A stretch of 12,994 nucleotides of DNA from an uncultured Anaerostipes sp. (GTDB taxonomy: Bacteria > Bacillota > Clostridia > Lachnospirales > Lachnospiraceae), in assembly GCA_900756035.1 (NCBI GenBank), contig CAAEIR010000042.1:1-12994 (forward strand), given 5' to 3'. The stretch's first letter is position 1. Each line of letters starts with the position of its first letter. The translations under genes and the position numbers were made by a program. Shown here piece by piece: positions 5,454 through 12,601 of this stretch. The notes under the pieces are model-generated. The model saw nothing but the letters and a program-made list of their open reading frames with translations, had not been told where the DNA came from and searched no databases.

Positions 5454-5918
5454 ATGACAAAAGAAGAATTCTGGAAGAAGTTTAAATCTGGTGTGCTTTG
5501 CATTCACACACCTACGGAAGAACAGTGCATGGCAGTTGTAAAGATGAGTAAAAAAAATGGCATATATTTTGGTTTAGATAGGGCAGAGTATTTTGAATAT
5601 GGCGAAAATACATACTTAGGAGTCGTGAAAAAAGATGATTTAGATTTTTTCTCAAGAGTCATGGCTGAATCGCATTTCGGAAAAAGTATTGATTGTTGGC
5701 TTGCTTATGGAACAAAAGAACACGTTGGTCACACTCAGATTGTTGAGTTTTCAGAGGTGTTTGGCGAGGAAGGAGAAGAAAATGAATCAGAGTTGAACAT
5801 CGATGCAATTCTTTTAACAGGTTTATCCACTGCTATCGCGGTACTCATTGAGTCAGGGATTCCAGAGTTTTTAATTAATAAGGCAGTTAAAGAAGGTATT
5901 GAACATGCAAAAAACTGA
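5454..5918 (+). CDS. Conserved phage early protein, function unknown
   Basis: 154 residues. The first ~100 residues (MTKEEFWKKFKSGVLCIHTP, then CMAVVKMSKKNGIYFG) resemble a widespread, unnamed Gram-positive phage protein, with a T-x-E-x2-C-x-A-V block. A glutamate-rich linker (GEEGEENESE, about 105-114) leads to a hydrophobic C-terminal segment (DAILLTGLSTAIAVLIESGI) and an amphipathic helix, which may be a separate small domain rather than a membrane span. The start has AGGAG eight bases upstream, and the gene begins 10 bases after the 3D-domain gene. Its end overlaps the next small gene by 14 bases, so translation is probably coupled. Confidence 0.78.
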   Translation: MTKEEFWKKFKSGVLCIHTPTEEQCMAVVKMSKKNGIYFGLDRAEYFEYGENTYLGVVKKDDLDFFSRVMAESHFGKSIDCWLAYGTKEHVGHTQIVEFSEVFGEEGEENESELNIDAILLTGLSTAIAVLIESGIPEFLINKAVKEGIEHAKN

Positions 5919-6033
5919 GACCAACGAAGTTCTGGATAACATCGACTTCCAGCTGGAGAAAGATGCTGAAGCAGAAGAAGAATTTATGACACACGAGGAA
6001 AGGGACAGGAAAAGTACGGAGGAGATTTTCTAA
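5905..6033 (+). CDS. Overlooked 42-residue acidic protein linked to the ATPase gene
   Basis: The frame from ATG 5905 encodes 42 residues (MQKTETNEVLDNIDFQLEKD then AEAEEEFMTHEERDRKSTEE-IF) and ends in TAATG at 6031-6035, sharing one base with the start of the ATPase gene. It begins inside the preceding gene. A ribosome binding site GAAGG lies about eight bases before the ATG, and its own 3' end supplies the GGAGGAG for the ATPase. Clean tiling on both sides and a composition unlike a random frame support a real gene. It is acidic, probably helical and without membrane segments. An accessory subunit of the ATPase or RecT is possible on position alone; function unknown. Confidence 0.72.
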   Translation: MQKTETNEVLDNIDFQLEKDAEAEEEFMTHEERDRKSTEEIF

Positions 6034-8090
6034 TGAAAATATTAAAGGTTATAATTGATAACTTCCGCAATATCGCTCATGCGGACTACGACTTAGGGGA
6101 TAGGAATATCTTCATCGGGCCGAATTATAAAGGCAAGACCAATACAATTCTTGCTATCTATTGGGCGCTAACAGGTTATATGCTTGATGGCAGCAATGAT
6201 GATATGTCACTGAAACCACTAGATGATACCAAGAAGGAAGTATCTGTTGAGCTTGTGTTTGAAGATGGTTGGACATATAAAAAAGCCTATAGTGAAAAAT
6301 GGACTACGAAGCGTGGTACTAAGGAAACAGTAATGGAAGGCCATGTCACTCAATATTACGTTAAGGGTGATAAGAGTAGTGCTAAAGATGCACTGTCAGA
6401 GTTGTTCCAGCATATGGGATTATCAAATATAAAGTTGGAAACGAGTAAATTCGGTTTAGTTAGAGCCATAATTGATCCGTATTATATGGCAGAAACATGT
6501 GATTGGGCAATACTTCGCAGTTTTGTGATTGAGTTAGTTGGCGATGTCAGTAATGACGATGTATATGCTGCCGAAGAGCTGTTAAATAATATTCGTCCTT
6601 TATTAACTGGATACGGTCATGATACAGCAAAAGCTACTAAGCACCTGAAAAGCAGAATCAAAGGTGCAAAAGATGAAACGAATGAAAAGAAAGCTATGCT
6701 GAAAGGCTTTTCTGATATTGCAGATGTCGATGCTAGTGTATTGGCTACGGCAAAAAAAATATTGGCCGATACCGACAAGACGATTGCACAATACGCTGCA
6801 CAGAAAGCCGGATCAGTAAATCAGAAGCTTATTGATTTGCGAAACAATCTTGCACAGGTGAATTTGGAACTGGCAGAATCTATTGAATATGACCGCCACC
6901 ATCTGGATGAAGTAAATGCAGATACCAAAGCAAAAATTAGAGGGTATGAAGAAGAAGTGTCTTCCGTGAGGAAAACACTTGCTGAGAAGCGCAATGTATT
7001 TACAAATATGCAAAACGAGAATGTAAAACTTGATGCTGACATTGAGCGGGTAAAAAATGAAATAGATATCAAGAAAAAAGCAAAGGGAAATAAGCGGGAT
7101 GAATACTTAGTGGCTAAAAAAAGCCAGTTTGATGGTGGTATGGTTCTTCCTGATGAGAATACATGCCCTCGTTGCGGAGAAGTTCTGAATGCTGAATACA
7201 TTGATACTGTAAAGGCACAGAACGAAAAACTTAAATCAGAGTTTGAGAAAAAAAAGAAAGTCACTCTGGATAGTATTGCATCAGAAGGTAAAAAATTAGA
7301 ACTTGAGATCCAGAATCTTGAGTTTGAATTAGACAACTTACAGAAAAAAGAACGTCAAAACCCTGATTTTATCCTTGCAGAAATCAAAAGCATAAAAGCT
7401 GATATGGCACAGAAGAAAGTAACCATTGAATCTCTGGAAAAGGCCATGGTAAACGAATATACATCGGAGAAGACATATGGTCTTCGCATGAAACAGAACG
7501 ATATACAGTGTGCTATTCGCAAAGAGGAGACTGTAAACACTACAGAAGAACTTGATGCTAAAATTGCAGAATTAAAGGTATCAAAGGTGCCTTATGAAGA
7601 AACAATCAATAAACATAACCTGTATTTGCAGGCTCATGAACGAGTTAATTTGCTGAATAAAGAACTGGATGATATTGCAACAAAACAGTGCGAATATGAA
7701 AGCAAACTGATGCTTGTTGAGAAATTCACTCAGACAAAGCTTTCTATGCTTCAGAGCAACGTTGAGAAGGTGTTCGGCAAAGCTGTTAAATTTACTCTTG
7801 TTAAAAGCAATATCAAAGAGGGTTCGTGGGATGAGGTATGTTATCCGTCAGTATTTGGTAAAGATACACCATTTAAAAAGGGTTCTGAATCAGAAAAGAT
7901 CATTACTGGCATTTATCTGATTGAGTGCGTGAAGAAAAAGATGGGTATACCGGATTTACCAATTATCTTTGATGCAGGCAGTGAATTGGACACACAGTCT
8001 TTAAATACAAGATTAAACACTAATTCACAGCTCATCATGACAAAAGTTGACGATATCAATTATACGGATGTAACGCTGCTTAAAGCGTAG
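6033..8090 (+). CDS. Rad50/SbcC/RecF-like AAA ATPase with zinc hook
   Basis: A 685-residue ATPase of the SMC-like family, which uses ATP to control DNA-end processing or annealing. Residues 1-165 form the N-terminal ATPase lobe (KVIIDNFRNI; Walker A G29-PNYKGK-T36). About 205-370 and 390-580 are the two arms of a long coiled coil, meeting at a zinc hook C378-P-R-C381. The C-terminal lobe carries a signature-like segment KKGSESEKI (616-623) and Walker B in LPIIFDAGSELD (642-653). Walker B has D647 followed by alanine instead of the usual catalytic glutamate; E651 is nearby and might serve. No SbcD/Mre11 nuclease gene is next to it; RecT and an MBL-fold gene follow instead. GGAGGAG is eight bases from the start. 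The family call is firm; the DNA role is inferred from neighbours. Confidence 0.9.
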   Translation: MKILKVIIDNFRNIAHADYDLGDRNIFIGPNYKGKTNTILAIYWALTGYMLDGSNDDMSLKPLDDTKKEVSVELVFEDGWTYKKAYSEKWTTKRGTKETVMEGHVTQYYVKGDKSSAKDALSELFQHMGLSNIKLETSKFGLVRAIIDPYYMAETCDWAILRSFVIELVGDVSNDDVYAAEELLNNIRPLLTGYGHDTAKATKHLKSRIKGAKDETNEKKAMLKGFSDIADVDASVLATAKKILADTDKTIAQYAAQKAGSVNQKLIDLRNNLAQVNLELAESIEYDRHHLDEVNADTKAKIRGYEEEVSSVRKTLAEKRNVFTNMQNENVKLDADIERVKNEIDIKKKAKGNKRDEYLVAKKSQFDGGMVLPDENTCPRCGEVLNAEYIDTVKAQNEKLKSEFEKKKKVTLDSIASEGKKLELEIQNLEFELDNLQKKERQNPDFILAEIKSIKADMAQKKVTIESLEKAMVNEYTSEKTYGLRMKQNDIQCAIRKEETVNTTEELDAKIAELKVSKVPYEETINKHNLYLQAHERVNLLNKELDDIATKQCEYESKLMLVEKFTQTKLSMLQSNVEKVFGKAVKFTLVKSNIKEGSWDEVCYPSVFGKDTPFKKGSESEKIITGIYLIECVKKKMGIPDLPIIFDAGSELDTQSLNTRLNTNSQLIMTKVDDINYTDVTLLKA

Positions 8091-8104
8091 AAGGAGAAAT
8101 TATC

Positions 8105-9133
8105 ATGGGAAATGAAGTAGCAAAGAAACAGCCATTTACTACGGCATTAGCACAAATTCAGGACAAGTTTACAAACGCTGTCGTTAATGCAGGGAAGGCC
8201 ATGAATATTCAGTACAATGAATATCAATCAGCCTGCATGATGAATATGCTTGGAAAAATGCAAGCACTTGCTGTAGAAAATCAATTAGATATTCTGAAAA
8301 TGGATTATAGCCAGATTACGAATATCCTACAGACAGTAGCAATGCTGAATTTGAATATTTCAGCAATACCTAGAGAATGTTATATCATCATCCGAAGCAA
8401 AAAGGTAGGTAATAACTGGAAAAAGGAATTTGAATTTAATATCGAAGGTGATGGTAATGACAAGTTGTTACGGAAATTCGGTGTTGGTGTAAAGGAAGTC
8501 CGCACACCTTGGTTAGTGAGAGAGAACGATGAGTTTACATATCCGTCATTTAATGGTTTAGAGGTCACCCCTCCTACATGGACACCAAAGGATTATACCT
8601 CAAAGGTTGTAAGAGTCGTGTATCCAATCATTAAGGATAATGACATGGTGGAATTTCATATCGCAGAAAGAGAGGGCGTTGTTCATAATCTGCAAGCGCA
8701 TATCGCAAACAATCTAATGAAAAACCGAGAAGTAAAAAATGCGGCAGAATTAAATCAGATGGCAGCAACAAAAACACTGGATGAGATTCTCTCATGCCCT
8801 GAATTGCTTCCTCATATTTCTCCGGCGTGGAAAAATGCCGGAAGTAGTGAAGCTATGATTATCAGGAAAATGAAGAACAATGCCACAAAGAAATTCCCTA
8901 AGGACTTCCAGAACGCATTCACTGCTGCAGCTTATGAATCAGCATATGAAGATTATGAACAGTACAAAGAGGATGAAAGAATAAATAAAGAAGAAGCTGT
9001 AGATGCAGAAATCATTGAACAATCCGGTACTGAACATATCGAAACACCAAAAGAAGTTATTAAGGAAAAAGCTGCAACACAGCCTGATTCTTCTGATTCT
9101 AGGCCTAAAGATGATGAGGAATGTCCGTTCTGA
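8105..9133 (+). CDS. recT: RecT-family single-strand annealing protein with SSB-like C-terminal tip
   Basis: 342 residues. Anneals complementary single strands and promotes strand invasion during phage recombination. The RecT core spans about 10-285: an N-terminal helical part, AMLNLNISAIPRECYIIIR (residues 79-97, the GL-x-P-x-YLIP-like block), a beta-rich middle, and the conserved EAMIIRKMKNNATKKFPKDF (249-268). Residues 290-342 are an acidic, low-complexity tail ending in PKDDEECPF. That tip resembles the DDDIPF tip by which bacterial SSB recruits repair proteins, and is unusual for RecT as far as I know. AAGGAG is eight bases upstream of ATG 8105. The stop overlaps the next start (TGATG). 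RecT normally works with an exonuclease; the most likely partner here is the next gene product, the ATPase, or both. Confidence 0.88.
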   Translation: MGNEVAKKQPFTTALAQIQDKFTNAVVNAGKAMNIQYNEYQSACMMNMLGKMQALAVENQLDILKMDYSQITNILQTVAMLNLNISAIPRECYIIIRSKKVGNNWKKEFEFNIEGDGNDKLLRKFGVGVKEVRTPWLVRENDEFTYPSFNGLEVTPPTWTPKDYTSKVVRVVYPIIKDNDMVEFHIAEREGVVHNLQAHIANNLMKNREVKNAAELNQMAATKTLDEILSCPELLPHISPAWKNAGSSEAMIIRKMKNNATKKFPKDFQNAFTAAAYESAYEDYEQYKEDERINKEEAVDAEIIEQSGTEHIETPKEVIKEKAATQPDSSDSRPKDDEECPF

Positions 9134-9891
9134 TGAAATTTATTTGTTTAGCAAGTAGTAGCGCTGGAAACTGCTACTACGTTGAAATAGAAAGAGTAAA
9201 CCTACCTCCAGTGAAATTGATGCTGGAAGTAGGTATCCCTTTTAAAGAAATCATGTATAAGGGACTTAATCAAGGAATCAAAATGTCTGAGATTGATGCA
9301 GCAGTCGTAACACATGGACACGGTGATCATTGTTGTGCTGCAAAGGATTTTGTAAGCCACAGAATACCATTTTATGCAAATGAAGATGTGCTTAGTAAAT
9401 GTGGTGGAAACCCAAAGAATAGGCTCATTCACAATGAAATGCGTTATCTAGCAAAGGATACGCTAATCATACCGTTCAACGTAGAACATGATGCGCCCAA
9501 TAGTCTTGGTTTCGTGATTTGTACAGACAAGGAAACATTGCTATTCGTTAATGATTGCAAATTCTTCAAAGCTGATTTGTCTGATTATAAATTCGATTAT
9601 GTTTGTGTTGAAGCGAATTATGATGGTCGGCAAATGCATTTTGCATATGAAGATGCGAAACAGAAAAATGATTATCAGAATATAGCCAGATATGAACGCT
9701 TGTTCGATAGCCATATGTCATTAGCACATTGTCGTGACCATTTAAAAAAGCTGAATTTATCTCAATGTAAGGCAATCTTCCTGATGCACTTGTCGGATAG
9801 ACATGCCAATGAAAATAAATTCAAGGAGACTATTTTTGAAGCAACTGGAATCAACACTTATGTGTGTAAAAAGAATGGAGGTATTGTATGA
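9133..9891 (+). CDS. Metallo-beta-lactamase-fold hydrolase, putative phage recombination nuclease
   Basis: 252 residues, beginning MKFICLASSSAGNCYYVE as in the YycJ/WalJ-like branch of the MBL superfamily. Metal ligands are visible: H61-x-H63-x-D65-H66 (THGHGDH), H119 (VEHD), D141 (VNDCKF) and a late histidine (H219 or H224 in MHLSDRH). The fold binds two metal ions and hydrolyses phosphodiesters or other esters. Genes of this type often neighbour recT in Gram-positive phages, so a nuclease role in recombination is plausible, but the sequence does not prove it. The start at 9133 is preferred over ATG 9121: it forms a TGATG overlap with recT, and the family N-terminus begins there. Its own end overlaps the next reading frame (ATGA). 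Confidence 0.85.
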   Translation: MKFICLASSSAGNCYYVEIERVNLPPVKLMLEVGIPFKEIMYKGLNQGIKMSEIDAAVVTHGHGDHCCAAKDFVSHRIPFYANEDVLSKCGGNPKNRLIHNEMRYLAKDTLIIPFNVEHDAPNSLGFVICTDKETLLFVNDCKFFKADLSDYKFDYVCVEANYDGRQMHFAYEDAKQKNDYQNIARYERLFDSHMSLAHCRDHLKKLNLSQCKAIFLMHLSDRHANENKFKETIFEATGINTYVCKKNGGIV

Positions 9892-10140
9892 ACTTGTGGA
9901 TAGAATCTCAGGATAAAGAATACTTAGGAATTTTCAAAAAGGTTTCAGCAGTGCCATGCAGAAATACTTGGATATGATGAAACATGGGAAGATGACAGCA
10001 AAGTTGTACTTGGTGATTATGCGTCACCTGAGCGGGCTAAGGAAGTTATGTGCGAAATTAAAGGATTTCTTGGTACGCCGGCTATGGAAGATGGAACATA
10101 TTTATGTCCAAATAATGTATTTGAAATGCCGCAGGAGTAA
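9888..10140 (+). pseudogene. Frameshifted copy of a conserved small phage protein (LWIxSQDK ... EMPxE family)
   Basis: ATG 9888 overlaps the MBL-fold stop (ATGA) and begins MNLWIESQDKEYLGIFKK, the typical start of a common small phage protein of unknown function, but the frame stops at 9975-9977. The +1 frame contains the rest: HAEILGYDETWEDDSKVVLG, then DYASPERAKEVMCEIKGFL and a terminal NNVFEMPQE, ending TAA 10138-10140. The family's LGxYxSxERAxEV and C-terminal EMPxE marks are therefore present but out of frame. Removing one base, for example in the five-A run near 9937, restores an 83-residue protein of normal length. Either this copy is inactivated or the sequence carries an error. Confidence 0.7.
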
Positions 10141-10158
10141 GGAAAGAGAGGGAACAAA

Positions 10159-10590
10159 ATGAAACAGACAAAGAAATCAATTATCGAAGCATGTCATGGA
10201 AAAATCATGGAGAAGGCTGATTATGCATTAGAACAGGTGTTGGCAAATATCAATGATATGAATACTGACGAAAGAAAAAAAAGAGCTATCACGATAAAGT
10301 TGGAATTCGCTCCGCAGAATGAGCGAAAGGAAATCAAAATGGCGGTTCAGGCATCGGTAAAACTTGTGCCGGCAAACCCAATCGAAACAACGTTATTCAA
10401 TGTCATGGAGCAGAATAAAGAAACTGGTGAAGTGGTTAATGTTTTAAAGGAAATGACAGGGCAGGCACCAGGGCAGATCAATTTTGAAGGTGACATCATC
10501 GAACCGGAAGTATTTGTAATCGGCATGGAAGCAGAAAAAATCATCACAAAGGAAGAAGCCAATAGGGCAGGAGGAGAAGCATTATGTTAA
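10159..10590 (+). CDS. Conserved phage protein of the so-called 'replication terminator protein' family
   Basis: 143 residues. The block DMNTDERKKRAITIKLEFAP followed by NERKEIKMAVQASVKLVPANPIETTLF matches my memory of a Gram-positive phage family that databases label 'replication terminator protein'. That name is inherited and poorly supported, so no termination activity should be assumed. The N-terminus is helical (EKADYALEQVLANIND), the middle beta-stranded, and the C-terminus acidic. The start has AGAGGG about eight bases upstream. Its end overlaps the following gene by seven bases, and the two commonly travel together in phage early regions. Confidence 0.75.
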   Translation: MKQTKKSIIEACHGKIMEKADYALEQVLANINDMNTDERKKRAITIKLEFAPQNERKEIKMAVQASVKLVPANPIETTLFNVMEQNKETGEVVNVLKEMTGQAPGQINFEGDIIEPEVFVIGMEAEKIITKEEANRAGGEALC

Positions 10591-11315
10591 AAGAAGCATT
10601 GCAGTATGTAGCTAGATTAGCTACCGATTCACAGGAAATCATCGTAAAAGATATTAATGGTGAAACTTATGTAAAAGGAGATGCACACCGCATACCTACA
10701 GACATGGCATCTAAAATGAGACTCAATAGTTTGGATTCCACAGTAGACTATATTAAAGATTGTATCAGTGGTTGTAAGTTTGTGCTTCCGTATGTTGTCA
10801 ATGTTGGATATAAAGAAATTGATGTATATAGCGGACTCAATGAACGTCTGGAACGTAATGTTTTGATCGAAACAACACCTTTATTGCCTCGTATATCATT
10901 TGATCATTGGATGGACATGGAATCATTTGTAATCCAGTTGAAAACTTGCTTTGTTGAAACTGACAATTTGAATAAGTTGGTCGCTATTGTATCATCCATT
11001 ACCGATGAATCGAAGGTTTCAATGGAGGATGATGGATTTGGACTGAAAGTATCTCAGGTGAGCGGCACCACCATCAAAAAACCGGAAGAATTCCAGATTA
11101 ACCCAATTGTGAGACTTGCTCCATACCGTACTTTTACCGAATTAACTCAGCCAGAAAGTAGATTCCTGTTACGTGTTCGAGACGGCGGTAAAATGGCACT
11201 TTATGAAGCTGATGGAGGAATGTGGAAATTAGAAGCGCAGCGAAACACATCGGATTATCTGCGTGAAGCACTGGCAGAAGAGATTGCAAATGGCACAGTG
11301 GTGGTAGTCGGATAA
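10584..11315 (+). CDS. Conserved phage early protein, perhaps distantly like DUF2303/YfdQ
   Basis: 243 residues, no named function. Recognisable conserved stretches are MDMESFVIQLKTCFVETDNL (about 111-130), then VSSITDESKVSMEDDGFG, NPIVRLAPYRTFTELTQPES and FLLRVRDGGKMALYEADGGMWKLEA. The same order of blocks occurs in many Gram-positive prophage proteins and has a loose resemblance to the E. coli prophage protein YfdQ (DUF2303), which is also uncharacterised. Composition is soluble, mixed alpha/beta. GGAGG lies about eight bases before ATG 10584, inside the preceding gene, and the stop shares a base with the rusA start (TAATG). The context suggests a helper in DNA replication or recombination, which is inference. 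Confidence 0.78.
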   Translation: MLKEALQYVARLATDSQEIIVKDINGETYVKGDAHRIPTDMASKMRLNSLDSTVDYIKDCISGCKFVLPYVVNVGYKEIDVYSGLNERLERNVLIETTPLLPRISFDHWMDMESFVIQLKTCFVETDNLNKLVAIVSSITDESKVSMEDDGFGLKVSQVSGTTIKKPEEFQINPIVRLAPYRTFTELTQPESRFLLRVRDGGKMALYEADGGMWKLEAQRNTSDYLREALAEEIANGTVVVVG

Positions 11316-11740
11316 TGCAATTTACCGTCTATGGTGAACCAGTAGCAAAAGGAAGACCTAAGTTCAGCAGACAGGGAAATTTTGTAAGATCATATACTCC
11401 GACCAAGACAACGAATTATGAGAATTTAGTGAAGCTCTCATATGCTGAAGCGTGCCGTGGATTGAATAATCCTTTAGAGGGGGAAGTGTCAATGAGAATT
11501 GATGCTTTCTTCTCTATCCCAAAATCAACCAGTAAAAAGAAAAGAGAGTTGATGAACACTGGATTGATAAATCACACAAAGCGCCCTGATGCAGATAATC
11601 TTGCTAAAGCCATATGTGATGCACTGAACAAGGTTGCCTATGCCGATGATAGCCAGGTCGTGCATCTTGAAGTAAATAAGTATTACAGTGATATCCCAAG
11701 GGTAGAAATCACGATTGAGGAGGTACTACATGAACGATGA
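11315..11740 (+). CDS. rusA: RusA-family Holliday junction resolvase
   Basis: 141 residues, close to the usual ~120-140. Cuts four-way DNA junctions made during phage recombination and replication. The N-terminal MQFTVYGEPVAKGRPKFSRQ is typical for Gram-positive RusA. The acidic catalytic centre is D92 and D94 in RPDADNLAKAICDALN plus D111/D112 in YADDSQV, corresponding to D70, D72 and D91 of E. coli RusA. All active-site residues seem present, so the enzyme should be functional. The start is fused to the previous stop (TAATG), and the end overlaps the next gene by 11 bases, so translation is coupled. With RecT and the ATPase it completes a set for annealing and branch resolution. Confidence 0.93.
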   Translation: MQFTVYGEPVAKGRPKFSRQGNFVRSYTPTKTTNYENLVKLSYAEACRGLNNPLEGEVSMRIDAFFSIPKSTSKKKRELMNTGLINHTKRPDADNLAKAICDALNKVAYADDSQVVHLEVNKYYSDIPRVEITIEEVLHER

Positions 11741-12038
11741 AAGCAATGAAGTTATCACTTTACAAATTAATGACAAACTACGCATTTTGAATGGTGATAA
11801 CGACAGCTTTATTTTACAGGAAGCTTATATATCAAAAAAAACGAACACTTTACAGTGGTGTAATAAGAGCTATTACAGCGACATTTTGACTTGCCTATAC
11901 GCAATCCTCCGGAGAATGCCAATCGAGCAGGGAGATACCATTGCAACGTACACAGAGCGTTTTGAGAAGTTATATCAGTTTCTATATATTGATTTTCTCG
12001 GAAAAGTAAGTTTGAAAGCAAAAAAAACATGGGGGTAA
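11730..12038 (+). CDS. Small conserved phage protein, function unknown
   Basis: 102 residues beginning MNDESNEVITLQINDKLRIL. The start at 11730 has a perfect GAGGAGG six bases upstream; the frame is also open from 11715 but that start would sit on the ribosome binding site. The first half is beta-rich (KLRILNGDNDSFILQEAY), the second half helical (SDILTCLYAILRRMPIEQGD). The C-terminus is basic (SLKAKKTWG). It resembles DNA-associated small proteins often found after RusA in phages, but no family is recognised. Confidence 0.72.
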   Translation: MNDESNEVITLQINDKLRILNGDNDSFILQEAYISKKTNTLQWCNKSYYSDILTCLYAILRRMPIEQGDTIATYTERFEKLYQFLYIDFLGKVSLKAKKTWG

Positions 12039-12067
12039 GGGGGCAGTGAAAGAAGGGGATGAAGAAA

Positions 12068-12598
12068 ATGAAACTGAGTGATTTAAAAACGGGTATGTGG
12101 GCTAAGTCAAGGAATGGTGACATGTCTCTTGTTATGAGAGACCACGTATCTATAAGTTCAAGTGATGGCATATTTATTGACAAATGTGGATATTTTGAAT
12201 TCAAAGAATACAATGATGATATGACAGATTGTGAGTTCACAGAACGCGACATAATCGAAGTGTTTATACCAGATTTGGAAAAGTGCACATTAAATGGAGA
12301 TGGTCTAATCTCTATCTGGAAAAGAAAAGAATTGCCGAAATTAGCTCCATTTGAAAAAGAATTTCTAAAAGCTTTAAAGCCTGCATATAGAAATGGTTGG
12401 ATTGCTAGAGATAAAGGTGGAGACTTGTATGCACATGATAGAGAGCCAATAAAGAACGGACTAGGTTGGGTAAGTAGATACTGTTATGAAATTAGTGATT
12501 TTGCCAATTTCCCGCTCTTTTCCAGAGAATCCTTTACATGGTGTCAATGGGAAGACGAAGAACCGTGGTATATTCCGGATTTGTTAAAAGAGGCATAA
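12068..12598 (+). CDS. Conserved phage accessory protein, function unknown
   Basis: 176 residues, MKLSDLKTGMWAKSRNGDMS. Residues 1-75 resemble a small beta-barrel phage protein (SDLKTGMWAKSRNGDMSLVM). The second half is a separate conserved block: FEKEFLKALKPAYRNGWIAR, then DKGGDLYAHDREPIK and CQWEDEEPWYIPDLL, seen in many Gram-positive phage proteins without known function. ATG 12068 is preferred because the ribosome binding site AGGGG (12054-12058) is nine bases away; ATG 12059 would touch it. The stop lies three bases before the next start. No enzymatic motif or membrane segment is visible. Confidence 0.75.
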   Translation: MKLSDLKTGMWAKSRNGDMSLVMRDHVSISSSDGIFIDKCGYFEFKEYNDDMTDCEFTERDIIEVFIPDLEKCTLNGDGLISIWKRKELPKLAPFEKEFLKALKPAYRNGWIARDKGGDLYAHDREPIKNGLGWVSRYCYEISDFANFPLFSRESFTWCQWEDEEPWYIPDLLKEA

Positions 12599-12601
12599 GG
12601 T

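Noticed and set aside
6002..6007. GGGACA as a fifth repressor operator
   Set aside because: Only one half-site; the sequence 12 bases upstream does not match TGTCCC. A similar partial match near 3264 (TGTCCA-N6-GGGAGA) was dropped for two mismatches and no promoter nearby.
6821..7336. 171-residue minus-strand frame inside the ATPase gene
   Set aside because: Ser/Phe-rich mirror of the Lys/Glu-rich coiled coil on the other strand; a typical shadow frame.
9956..10162. 68-residue plus-strand frame after the MBL-fold gene
   Set aside because: It is the third frame over the frameshifted LWIxSQDK-family gene; basic and Met-rich, no ribosome binding site, and the conserved family marks lie in the other two frames.
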